A DNA stretch of 40,817 nt, taken from the IMG/VR virus record IMGVR_UViG_3300046425_000473, positions 1 to 40,817 of that record; one strand, 5' to 3'. The stretch's first letter is position 1. Every line of letters begins with the position of its first letter. This DNA is from a virus. The position numbers and the translations under genes were made by a program. Below, piece by piece: positions 16,171 through 23,376 of this stretch. The notes below the pieces were generated by a model. That model ran no database searches, had not been told where the DNA came from, and was given only the letters and a program-made list of their open reading frames with translations.

Positions 16171-17550
16171 AAGTTTATCAGCTTTTGTAAAATACTCATA
16201 AGAAGTATTCTTATAAGCTTTACGCTGATCATACAGGTCTGCTAATATTTTTTTTAACATTGAAGTTTCTTGCTTGTATACAACTCCGTTCTCACATACA
16301 ATAACTTCTTTGTCATTTCTTCTTTCTTTTATCTCACTAGAATCTATTTTTTCTATAAAGGAATCTGGTGAAATATTAAATTGTCTCATAATAGAGGGAT
16401 ATAGAGAAGCAAAGTCAAAGGCGCTTACACCTTCATAATACCCTGTGATAGGTTCTTTTACAAAAGCTCCGGCATATTGTCCATTCTTTTCTCCATCTTC
16501 TTTAGGTTCTGATCCAATTCTTTTACCTTCTTCTGAAAGTTTTCTTGCAATCAATGATTCTGTTACAGCAACCGGAGATGCAGCTTTATAGAGAGGCATT
16601 TTTGTAATGTTTGCAAGAGTTAATAGAACTTCCATTGACTTTAATTGTTGATCGATATAATATACAAGAACCGAGTCAACTACATTATAATAAATGTATT
16701 TAGTAAAATCATCTCTATAAAGGTCTTGGAGTGAACCTGTAAACTTAATCTTATTTACATTTAGAACTTGTCCTGCTACATAATCAAGTGCATTAGATTC
16801 TTTTACCTTTACAGATCTATCATACTTATCATAAAGTTGCATGTAATCTAAGATTCCAATGTGCAAAGGTCTACTATCATTTCTATCTAAAGATTGAGTC
16901 ATAGAAACTTCTGCAACATCTATTTGAAGTCTTTTACATCTGTTTACAATATATTGCCAGTCATAGTTAATAAAGTTCCAGCCTGTCATCATTGGAAACT
17001 TAGGTAGAAATTTCATTAAGAAGGTGTAGACCATATCATATTCAGTTTCAAACTTATGATACCTAAATTCCCAATCTTGATCAAAGTTCTTAAAATAGTT
17101 ATTAGTATCTTCTTCAATCTTTTGAATATTAGAAGAAGACATATCTTCTAATCCAAGAACAATTGCTTTATGATCAGGTGTGATAATAGAAAAAGATAGA
17201 ATTCTACTTTTTGCTTCTTCTGCTTTTGGAAAACCATCAACAATTTCTGTCTCAATATCGACAAAATATGTTTTAGGCATATTATATGCAAAAATTTCTT
17301 CTTTATCTTTTTCAGGTAAAGAGTCTAGAAAATAAGTTAAAGAAAATTTATTGTATCTTCTTGCGTTACCGAGCTTCACTGATCTTCCGTCCCAGTTTTT
17401 ATGGTCTAAACTTCTACCCCTATCTTTACCGTCACATACATACCAATTCTGATATTGCTGAACTGGATATTGTTTAAAAGCTACTTTACCCTCGGTGTCG
17501 TAATACGATATAATTACATCCTTGTCTCTTTGTTCAATGTCTAATATCAT
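16153..17550 (-). CDS. 43A: DNA polymerase gp43, N-terminal half (43A)
   Basis: 465 aa. It holds the 3'-5' exonuclease motifs (Exo I D98/E100 in FVDIETE, Exo II in WNFINYDWQYI with D197, Exo III Y288/D292 in YYNVVDS) and polymerase motif A DFASLYPSIMRQ (D379). It ends at KADKLRKRLS, shortly after DQRKAYKN, which in T4 gp43 lies on the ascending helix of the fingers. Motifs B and C are in 43B, 3.9 kb downstream. The two chains would have to assemble to give an active enzyme. The ATG overlaps the gp56 stop (TAATG). Split gp43 genes are known in some Aeromonas T4-like phages; here the spacer is core genes, not a homing endonuclease. Confidence 0.95.
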   Translation of the reverse strand: MILDIEQRDKDVIISYYDTEGKVAFKQYPVQQYQNWYVCDGKDRGRSLDHKNWDGRSVKLGNARRYNKFSLTYFLDSLPEKDKEEIFAYNMPKTYFVDIETEIVDGFPKAEEAKSRILSFSIITPDHKAIVLGLEDMSSSNIQKIEEDTNNYFKNFDQDWEFRYHKFETEYDMVYTFLMKFLPKFPMMTGWNFINYDWQYIVNRCKRLQIDVAEVSMTQSLDRNDSRPLHIGILDYMQLYDKYDRSVKVKESNALDYVAGQVLNVNKIKFTGSLQDLYRDDFTKYIYYNVVDSVLVYYIDQQLKSMEVLLTLANITKMPLYKAASPVAVTESLIARKLSEEGKRIGSEPKEDGEKNGQYAGAFVKEPITGYYEGVSAFDFASLYPSIMRQFNISPDSFIEKIDSSEIKERRNDKEVIVCENGVVYKQETSMLKKILADLYDQRKAYKNTSYEYFTKADKLRKRLS

Positions 17551-18017
17551 TAATAGCCTCTTTTTTGACGTTGAACATTTTCTTCTGCTTTTGCGAAATA
17601 ATAGTTGTATGCTGTTTTAGCATCGAGGCCAATTGATGCCGCATAATTAATAAAGAAGTGTAGAATATCTACCCATTCCATATATAGTTCTTTCTTATCA
17701 TTTTCAGAAAGATCTGAAACTTTAAGATTATCAAACTTCGTGAAATCTTTTTTCCAATATTTCCAGATAGCATTTCCGCTACCGTCTTTAATACCTCCTA
17801 AGGCATCTGTCATTTCATGAATTTCATCAATAACTGCATGGGTGTTACAGTGCCAAAAATTCATAACTTCCCTAAGTGTCATGTCTTCAAAATTAAAACC
17901 ATAAGTCTGCTCTTGCATTTTCTTTTGGTTTTCCATGATATCTGCCAGGTGAGTGGTAGATTCTGCATAGAAGTCTTTAACTTCTAAGTCTTTGCATTCG
18001 TTGTCTATGTTTGCCAT
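17550..18017 (-). CDS. 56: dCTPase/dUTPase, T4 gp56 family
   Basis: 155 aa (T4 gp56: 171). All-alpha NTP pyrophosphatase with the metal-binding pairs E65/E68 in DEIHEM and E114/D117 in MEWVDILHF. The start (NECKDL) and end (AKAEENVQRQKRGY) follow T4 gp56 closely. gp56 cleaves dCTP and dUTP to monophosphates. This keeps unmodified C out of phage DNA and feeds dCMP to the hydroxymethylase (gp42, not in this window). Its neighbour is the alpha-glucosyltransferase homologue, so the pair forms a DNA-modification unit. Confidence 0.88.
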   Translation of the reverse strand: MANIDNECKDLEVKDFYAESTTHLADIMENQKKMQEQTYGFNFEDMTLREVMNFWHCNTHAVIDEIHEMTDALGGIKDGSGNAIWKYWKKDFTKFDNLKVSDLSENDKKELYMEWVDILHFFINYAASIGLDAKTAYNYYFAKAEENVQRQKRGY

Positions 18018-18041
18018 TTTTTCGCTACTTTATTATAATAC

Positions 18042-19265
18042 TTAAAACAATGAATTTGTTTTTAATTCTACTGGTCTTTCTACAGATCTTTTATTAACAT
18101 TGTTAATAGCTTCGAAGAGATCAGTGTTAACAACTTCTGGGGCGTTATGTAATTTAGCCAATCTTAGTGAGTTTTTTCTGAACTTATCTCTTCTTTCATG
18201 ATCGTTTGCTAATTCTAACATCAACGGAATAGAGGCTTCGATGTTATCTCTATCTACAAAGATTGCAAAATCTTCTAATTGAATGAATGGAACTCCTTCT
18301 GTTCTGTGAATTACATGTTCTCCCCAGTGTTTATCGAAAAGAGGAATAGTTCCTGCTGCGATTACCTCGCACATTGCATATTCTATCATAGAACCGTAAA
18401 GTCTTTCAGGAAGATTAAAGAACTCTGCGCCAAACATTGATTTTCCTAGTTCTCCCATTCCTTCAGCTAGATTATAAGGTCCGTGAATGTATAGTTTATT
18501 AGTCTCCTGTGGATATGTGATTGGATTCTTTTTTTCGTTTACTTCAAAGATGTCTGGTCTTAGTGTTTTTCTATCTTCTTGAAGAAACATAGGAAGAGCT
18601 CCCATTGATCTTTCAACTCCTCTACATTCTGTTACAAAATTATGATCTTTCATTAATTCCATAATATCGAACATTCTAAAAGGATCTTTAAATCCTGCAA
18701 ATCTACCAAAATAAGTAGTTCTTCTTTCTTGCTCTTCAACTGGAACTACAACATGATTCCAAGCATCATAGTCATAAGGATTAAGATTCATTTCAATAAG
18801 TGGAGTATCAGGTGCATGTTCTCTTAATTTATTTGCAAAATTAGATCTTGCTGAATAATTAAACATTGCATCCATAGATTTCATAATCTCCCAATATTTA
18901 TAATTCTTTGCGAGATTTGCAGTATTGTGGTCAAGGCAATTTCCTATTTTAATAGGATTTTCAAGACCATAAATACAGTGTTCGATAAAGTCTTCGTTAA
19001 ACTCATCTCCAACTGATTTGTGTGGATATGATGTGTAATAAACTACATCATTTTTTTCAAGTTCTTTTGCGATATTAGGGATATCTTTTCTTTTGAATTC
19101 GGTTGCTACGATGTCTGTCATTTTGTGACGAGGCCATCTTTTTTCGATAGCTGCATAAATGGTTGCATCATGACCTTCTTTAATAAGCCAATTATAAAAT
19201 TCGATTGTGTGTCTTGTGAGTCCACAGCCTTCGACTCCTTTTGCTAATACTAGTGCTATTTTCAT
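18042..19265 (-). CDS. agt: DNA alpha-glucosyltransferase homologue (GT-B fold)
   Basis: 407 aa (T4 AGT: 400). Similarity to T4 AGT runs the whole length: N-terminal LAKGVEGCGLTRHTIEF (T4: ARGLEGCGVTKFSLEQ), the central GFKDPFRMFD followed by ECRGVERS, and the C-terminal MCEVIAAGTIPLFDKHWGE with late acidic and basic residues. T4 AGT moves glucose from UDP-glucose to 5-hydroxymethylcytosine in DNA and protects it from restriction. gp56 lies 24 bases downstream. The C-terminus NSLF resembles that of 43B, suggesting binding to the sliding clamp. Seen: the similarity. Inferred: the same base substrate. Confidence 0.85.
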   Translation of the reverse strand: MKIALVLAKGVEGCGLTRHTIEFYNWLIKEGHDATIYAAIEKRWPRHKMTDIVATEFKRKDIPNIAKELEKNDVVYYTSYPHKSVGDEFNEDFIEHCIYGLENPIKIGNCLDHNTANLAKNYKYWEIMKSMDAMFNYSARSNFANKLREHAPDTPLIEMNLNPYDYDAWNHVVVPVEEQERRTTYFGRFAGFKDPFRMFDIMELMKDHNFVTECRGVERSMGALPMFLQEDRKTLRPDIFEVNEKKNPITYPQETNKLYIHGPYNLAEGMGELGKSMFGAEFFNLPERLYGSMIEYAMCEVIAAGTIPLFDKHWGEHVIHRTEGVPFIQLEDFAIFVDRDNIEASIPLMLELANDHERRDKFRKNSLRLAKLHNAPEVVNTDLFEAINNVNKRSVERPVELKTNSLF

Positions 19266-19615
19266 ATTTGTGATCCGTGTTTTATATTAAATCCTCCATG
19301 CTTTCTCCAAGATTCATCTTCTTCTCCTATCTGTATTTCTCCTTCATATCCTTTTTCAGAAGAGTCAGAATATATGTCCATTTCTGAATATACTAAATCT
19401 GCCAGGGCTTCGTGCGTTTCTTCGTCAGTTACTCCAATATCTGAACCTACAAGTTCATCCATTCCTTCTAAATCCCAATAGTTCTCTGCGAGATATTCTA
19501 CAAACTCTTCTTCAGTCGTTCCTTTAAAATTTGGAAATTTTTCAGTTTCTAAAGTTACAATTGGAGTTGCCTCTGCAATGTAACGATACTCTGTTCTTCT
19601 TACCTGAACTTTCAT
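19262..19615 (-). CDS. Hypothetical acidic protein
   Basis: 117 aa, strongly acidic, not recognised. A short basic strand (KVQVRRTEYRYIAEA) is followed by a Glu/Asp-rich helical region with many aromatic residues. The stop overlaps the agt start (ATGA), so the two are probably co-translated. Its charge would suit a DNA-mimic or an inhibitor, but nothing shows this. Confidence 0.65.
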   Translation of the reverse strand: MKVQVRRTEYRYIAEATPIVTLETEKFPNFKGTTEEEFVEYLAENYWDLEGMDELVGSDIGVTDEETHEALADLVYSEMDIYSDSSEKGYEGEIQIGEEDESWRKHGGFNIKHGSQI

Positions 19616-19616
19616 A

Positions 19617-19883
19617 TTATTTATTATTTACATAGTTATCTAAACCTTGAATATATGCAACCGCATCTAAGAGATTGTCTCTCTTATGATTGTAACTTTC
19701 TCTTGAAAATTTAAGTGCAACTAGTGCCTTAAACATATCTGCGCCTGTTACGTCATGGCCTGTCATACCCTTAAAGATTAAAGCTGCTCTGTCCATGCCT
19801 TCTGAAAAAGGACCATAATTACGGTCCGCTTCTTCACTCCTGTTATTTACAATTTCATTTGCTTCTTCTAGAATACTTTTCAT
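19617..19883 (-). CDS. Phage protein of the DUF6378 type
   Basis: 88 aa. The pattern ILEEANEIVNNR, DRNYGPF, then LKFSRESYNHKRDNLLDAVAY matches a small helical family common in phages of many hosts (DUF6378 from memory). Function unknown; the helical layout with conserved Lys/Arg-Asp-Asn is reminiscent of NTP pyrophosphatase-like proteins. It lies 1 base upstream of the acidic gene. TATAATAA lies 14 bases before its ATG. Confidence 0.65.
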   Translation of the reverse strand: MKSILEEANEIVNNRSEEADRNYGPFSEGMDRAALIFKGMTGHDVTGADMFKALVALKFSRESYNHKRDNLLDAVAYIQGLDNYVNNK

Positions 19884-19907
19884 AAGAATGTGTTTAGTTA
19901 TTATACT

Positions 19908-20075
19908 CTATATATGTGTTTTGTTTACGGATAGTTCTTCTAATTTTTCTTCTATCTTTATAGCAACGTCTTCTGCTCCTTCATTGTATGCAAACTGTGT
20001 TTCGTGATCAGGATCAGAAAACTTAATTTCTTCTAACGAAATTTCTATGATTTTTAAAATTATTTCTTTATTCAT
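19908..20075 (-). CDS. Small acidic protein, 55 aa
   Basis: Short frame: ATG at 20073-20075, stop at 19908-19910. It begins MNKEIILKIIEIS and is predicted to be two helices rich in Glu/Lys. It starts 1 base after the stop of the nuclease-like gene and fills what would otherwise be a 190-base gap. The tight packing and coding-like composition support it; no family recognised. Confidence 0.6.
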   Translation of the reverse strand: MNKEIILKIIEISLEEIKFSDPDHETQFAYNEGAEDVAIKIEEKLEELSVNKTHI

Positions 20076-20076
20076 T

Positions 20077-20544
20077 TTAATTAGATATAAAATTATTTAG
20101 GCTGGTTGTAATGTCTTCTGCGAGATGAGATGTTTTATGTAAATTAGACATTGTGAATTTACCTCTCTTATTTAAATTTTCTTTAACAACCTTATTTGGA
20201 AATATATATGCGTATTCTGCATTTAAATTAGAACCATATTCCCATTTAACAAACACGATATGTTTGGCATCTTTACTTTCTAAGTTTCCATAATGATACG
20301 CAGAAACGGTTGTATTGGTATGTTTAACTTCGTACGTATCTTTAAATTTTTCACAGGTGACATCATATCCTTTTTGATTTCCTCCTATACAAAGATATTG
20401 TGTTTCTTTTGTTTTTGTTAACCACCTTGTTATGACTTCTTCAGTGATCGCTCCCATGACGTTGGCATTATTTTGCCCAAAAGCTTTCTTTACTTTTTCT
20501 TCTAATTCTAATTTTAATTTTACAATTTCTAGAATATCTTTCAT
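20077..20544 (-). CDS. PD-(D/E)xK nuclease-like protein
   Basis: 155 aa. The core reads E35/E36 in GAITEEVITRWL, D61 in KGYDV and E72-x-K74 in YEVKHT, the spacing of restriction-endonuclease-fold proteins. The rest (AKHIVFVKW, then AEYAYIFP) fits the alternating strands of that fold. It may be a nuclease that degrades host DNA or acts on modified or branched DNA; the target is unknown. It sits 2 bases after the 125-aa gene in the operon leading to agt. Confidence 0.65.
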   Translation of the reverse strand: MKDILEIVKLKLELEEKVKKAFGQNNANVMGAITEEVITRWLTKTKETQYLCIGGNQKGYDVTCEKFKDTYEVKHTNTTVSAYHYGNLESKDAKHIVFVKWEYGSNLNAEYAYIFPNKVVKENLNKRGKFTMSNLHKTSHLAEDITTSLNNFISN

Positions 20545-20546
20545 TC

Positions 20547-20924
20547 TTATTTTATTTTTACTTCGTAATTTTTATCCCACTTACCTATTTGAACCCATGT
20601 GTAATAGTCAGGAACGTGACCATAATCACTGTCTTCAAATCCTTCTCCCATTCCTTCGTTTAGAATAGGCATAATAACCTCCATTACATCTGCAATTACG
20701 GGTTGGCTTTCCCATTCTCCCGTATCTGAGTTGTATCTTTCTTCTCTATAATTTCTATAAGGACTTAGTTGTGTATATCCAGTGCCAAAGTCAGTTGGTC
20801 CATTCATAATTGCGACCTTGATTCCACTGTAATGTTCAGTGGTAATAGATAATTTATACTGTGGCAGGGCTTTTTTAAGTTGCTTTCTTTTTTCTGAAAC
20901 TTGTTCTTTTGTTATGTAAGGCAT
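20547..20924 (-). CDS. LPD29-like protein of unknown function
   Basis: 125 aa. The segment LSITTEHYSGIKVAIMNGP with an N-terminal YITKEQVSEKRKQLKKALP recalls the LPD29 (large polyvalent-protein-associated) domain found in mobile-element proteins. The assignment is from memory and only moderately sure. The middle is rich in Tyr/Arg. It is the first gene after the bidirectional terminator and so probably starts a transcription unit. Confidence 0.6.
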   Translation of the reverse strand: MPYITKEQVSEKRKQLKKALPQYKLSITTEHYSGIKVAIMNGPTDFGTGYTQLSPYRNYREERYNSDTGEWESQPVIADVMEVIMPILNEGMGEGFEDSDYGHVPDYYTWVQIGKWDKNYEVKIK

Positions 20925-20957
20925 ATCTTTAATTAATTATTACTCTATAAATATAAC

Positions 20958-20998
20958 AAAAAAACCCGAGATAAAAAAATCCCGGGCTGTTTTTTTTC
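20958..20998. terminator. Bidirectional rho-independent terminator
   Basis: Stem CCCGAGAT / ATCCCGGG (8 pairs, one G-U) at 20965-20986 with a 6-base loop. T runs follow it on the minus strand (from 20964 down) and on the plus strand (20990-20998). It ends the mgsA-rmlB operon. Confidence 0.85.
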
Positions 20999-21013
20999 AA
21001 AAAAAGTGCATTT

Positions 21014-21229
21014 TTATACGTCTTGTGGAAAATACTTATCTAAAGCTTCTAATTTATCATCTGCATCGACTAACATAGTTAATGCCTCATCTGCATTTTC
21101 ATAAAAGTCTTTAGTGGAGTGGTCTCCAATACCTGATCCTTTATTACCTAAAAGGTCTAAAGTTAAAAGTGCTTTTGCTTTTTGTGCTAGAGCGTCTGCT
21201 CTTAACATTTCGATTAATTTTGCATTCAT
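21014..21229 (-). CDS. Hypothetical protein, 71 aa
   Basis: Mostly helical and acidic, not recognised. Its ATG overlaps the rmlB stop (ATGA) and it is the last gene before the terminator. Confidence 0.6.
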   Translation of the reverse strand: MNAKLIEMLRADALAQKAKALLTLDLLGNKGSGIGDHSTKDFYENADEALTMLVDADDKLEALDKYFPQDV

Positions 21230-22155
21230 AATTGAGTTTCTAATAATTTAATAGTTTCTTCTTTTAAAAATTCTTCAAAGGAAAGGGGAATCATTTCTCC
21301 TAAAATAGCATTTACCTTTGAGCTATTAAGCGCGTATCTTCTATCGTGTCCCAGTCTATCTGGTACGAATTCATATTCTGGAGTTCTACCCATAATTTTT
21401 CCGATCATTTCAATAACCTCTAAATTAGTGTATCTCTCTTCAGAACCAATATTAAATACTTCGTTAATTCTATCTGACATCATTAAGTTATAAATAACTA
21501 GCGTATTGTCTGTTACGTCCATCCATTCTCTAACCTGCTTTCCATCTCCATATACTGGAATTTTCTTTCCTTCTTTAATGGATCTCATAATGGTTGGGAT
21601 AAATTTTTCTTTATGTTGATGGGCACCATAGTTATTACATGTTCTTGTAATAATATATGGTAAATCAAATGTTCTATGTGCAGATAAAACTAACATATCA
21701 GAAGACGCTTTAGTTGCGGAATAATAGGAGGATGCAACTAAAGGAAACTGCTCGTCAGCGGTTACGTCTTTACTGATATCGTCCATATCTCCGTAAACTT
21801 CATCAGTTGAGATATGAATAAATTTCTTAAGGTTTTTATTTTGTCTTGCACATTCTAATAAATTAAAAGTTCCTTCTACGTTTGTTCTAACAAAAGGTCT
21901 TCCGTTTGCAATAGAATTATCTACATGGCTTTCTGCTGCAAAGTGAACTAGATAATCATATTCTCCAAGGTCTTCTATTGTTACGTCACAAATATCTTTT
22001 TGTATTAGAGTAACTTTAGTTTTAATATTATTAGGATCAGCGGCGTATGTCATTTTATCTACTACGACGATTTCTGCTGTTGGGTTTTTTCTTCCGATTG
22101 TGTTAACGAATTCAGATCCTATAAATCCAAATCCTCCGGTTACAATTATTCTCAT
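21226..22155 (-). CDS. rmlB: dTDP-glucose 4,6-dehydratase-like (RmlB family)
   Basis: 309 aa extended short-chain dehydrogenase. The NAD-binding GGFGFIG has its Gly at 7, 10 and 13. TDEVYG at 117-122 gives the Asp-Glu pair typical of dehydratases, and Y145xxxK149 is in YYSATK. RmlB turns dTDP-glucose into the 4-keto-6-deoxy sugar nucleotide. No matching RmlA, C or D is in the window, so the product or substrate may differ (CDP- or UDP-sugar). Its ATG overlaps the cytidylyltransferase stop. It may modify glycans, virion proteins or DNA, or alter the host surface. Confidence 0.88.
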   Translation of the reverse strand: MRIIVTGGFGFIGSEFVNTIGRKNPTAEIVVVDKMTYAADPNNIKTKVTLIQKDICDVTIEDLGEYDYLVHFAAESHVDNSIANGRPFVRTNVEGTFNLLECARQNKNLKKFIHISTDEVYGDMDDISKDVTADEQFPLVASSYYSATKASSDMLVLSAHRTFDLPYIITRTCNNYGAHQHKEKFIPTIMRSIKEGKKIPVYGDGKQVREWMDVTDNTLVIYNLMMSDRINEVFNIGSEERYTNLEVIEMIGKIMGRTPEYEFVPDRLGHDRRYALNSSKVNAILGEMIPLSFEEFLKEETIKLLETQL

Positions 22156-22649
22156 TTCTTTTTATTAATTATTGAAGCAGCTTCTTCAGCTGTTACGGAT
22201 TTTACATTTTCTTCTATGATTGAAGGATTCTGTAGAATAGTCTGTTTAGTGATAAGGTCTTTAATTCTGGTTGTTGACCAATTGTGAGACCTGGTTGTAT
22301 AAATAACCTCGATTGGCATGTGATCTCCGGTGAATCTTTTACCGATGTAATCATCTCCTAAAATTCTAACATCTGGTTTATAAAACTCGATTAAGTTTAA
22401 AAGGTCTTCTTCTGTTTGATACGTAACCACCTCGTCTACGTATTTGATTGCCATTAAAGTTTTATATCTTTCATAAAGAGGAATTACTGGCTTATATTTA
22501 GTATACCTTGTTTCTGACGGATCTCTTTGTAGAAATACCATAAAGTAATCACAGTGTTCTTTTGCTGTTTCAAATGTGTAAATATACCCAGGATGGAGAA
22601 GATCGAAATTCCCTGCTGTAAATCCTATTTTACCTTTATTTTGATCCAT
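22152..22649 (-). CDS. Cytidylyltransferase-like protein with altered HxGH
   Basis: 165 aa. TagD/RfaE-type nucleotidyltransferase: GNFDLLHPGY at 13-22, RILGDDYIG in the middle, and STTRIK, the conserved ISTTxIK element. The usual HxGH signature reads HPGY here, with the second His replaced by Tyr (Y22), so activity may be changed. The family joins CTP to glycerol-3-phosphate or a sugar phosphate. It lies between the 81-aa gene (14-base overlap) and rmlB, which suggests a nucleotide-activated sugar or polyol pathway. Confidence 0.85.
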   Translation of the reverse strand: MDQNKGKIGFTAGNFDLLHPGYIYTFETAKEHCDYFMVFLQRDPSETRYTKYKPVIPLYERYKTLMAIKYVDEVVTYQTEEDLLNLIEFYKPDVRILGDDYIGKRFTGDHMPIEVIYTTRSHNWSTTRIKDLITKQTILQNPSIIEENVKSVTAEEAASIINKKK

Positions 22650-22881
22650 TTATTTTATTTTCTTGTAACTTAATTCTAAGCCACAATTGGTGAATAATTA
22701 TTTCAATAGATTTTTCATCATCCTGTTCAAGCGCAGTAATAATAGAAAACTGATCAACTAATTTTTTAGCAGAATCTAGATGATCGACGGTGACACATGA
22801 ATCAATGACAGCTTCGATTTTCTCTATCGCTTTAATTGACCATGTTTTATAATTTCCGGGCCTGAAGATAATGTTATCCAT
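22636..22881 (-). CDS. Hypothetical protein, 81 aa
   Basis: Mainly helical, not recognised; a C-terminal LWLRIKLQEN helix. It overlaps the cytidylyltransferase gene and follows mgsA by 32 bases. TATAATAA lies 5 bases before the ATG. Confidence 0.6.
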   Translation of the reverse strand: MDNIIFRPGNYKTWSIKAIEKIEAVIDSCVTVDHLDSAKKLVDQFSIITALEQDDEKSIEIIIHQLWLRIKLQENKINGSK

Positions 22882-22913
22882 ATTGTTTATTATACTGTTA
22901 AATTAAAAATTGT

Positions 22914-23306
22914 TTATATTTTATATTTAGAACGATACCATTTAATTAAGATGCTAGCCGTTTTATAATTAGTAGCCAAGGGGACATCGTGGACGTCACA
23001 TAACCTCATTAACATTGAAATATCTACATCATGTGGATGTTTATCCAGGGGATCTCTCATGAATATCACGCCAGTAACCTCACCTCTTACCACCATTGCA
23101 GCTATTTCGGCATCTCCTCCTAAAGGCCCACTTTGAACAGTGGTAACTCTATTGATTCCGGCATGCTTTACCTTCTTACCCGTAGTTCCTGTGGTAATAA
23201 TATCAACAGCTTCATTATTAAAAAAATCAAGTCTTTTAGAAACAAAAGCTACCATGTCTGCTTTTTTGTTATCATGTGCGATTAATGCGAATCTCATCTT
23301 GTCCAT
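22914..23306 (-). CDS. mgsA: Methylglyoxal synthase
   Basis: 130 aa (E. coli MgsA: 152). All key residues are present: H11/D12 in AHDNKK, TGTTG at 39-43, SGPLGGD with the catalytic D65 (E. coli D71), D85 in RDPLD, and H92/D95 in HPHDVD. The enzyme converts dihydroxyacetone phosphate to methylglyoxal plus phosphate, bypassing lower glycolysis and freeing phosphate. This is unusual cargo for a T4-like phage. It is the first gene after a terminator and heads the sugar-nucleotide operon. A MGS-like regulatory domain of CarB/PurH is unlikely because the catalytic set is complete. Confidence 0.93.
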   Translation of the reverse strand: MDKMRFALIAHDNKKADMVAFVSKRLDFFNNEAVDIITTGTTGKKVKHAGINRVTTVQSGPLGGDAEIAAMVVRGEVTGVIFMRDPLDKHPHDVDISMLMRLCDVHDVPLATNYKTASILIKWYRSKYKI

Positions 23307-23315
23307 ACTATATAA

Positions 23316-23347
23316 ATAAAAAATGCTTTGTAGTTATACAAAGCATT
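23316..23347 (-). terminator. Rho-independent terminator
   Basis: Minus-strand stem AATGCTTTGTA / TACAAAGCATT (11 perfect pairs, loop TAAC) followed by a T-rich run. It ends the accessory block that begins at 33.9 kb. Confidence 0.88.
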
Positions 23348-23376
23348 CTAAAATTGTTTAAAACTAATGAGTAGAG

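Noticed and set aside
11046-17550. Intein, intron or homing endonuclease as the cause of the split polymerase
   Set aside because: No intein splice motifs, no LAGLIDADG, GIY-YIG or HNH frame, and 43B starts 3 bases after the clamp stop, which leaves no room for an intron half.
20946-20953. TATAAATA on the plus strand
   Set aside because: It points into the terminator and away from any plus-strand gene, so a late promoter is unlikely.
22914-23306. MGS-like domain of CarB or PurH instead of methylglyoxal synthase
   Set aside because: The complete catalytic set (H11, D65, D85, H92, D95 and TGTTG) is kept and the protein stands alone.
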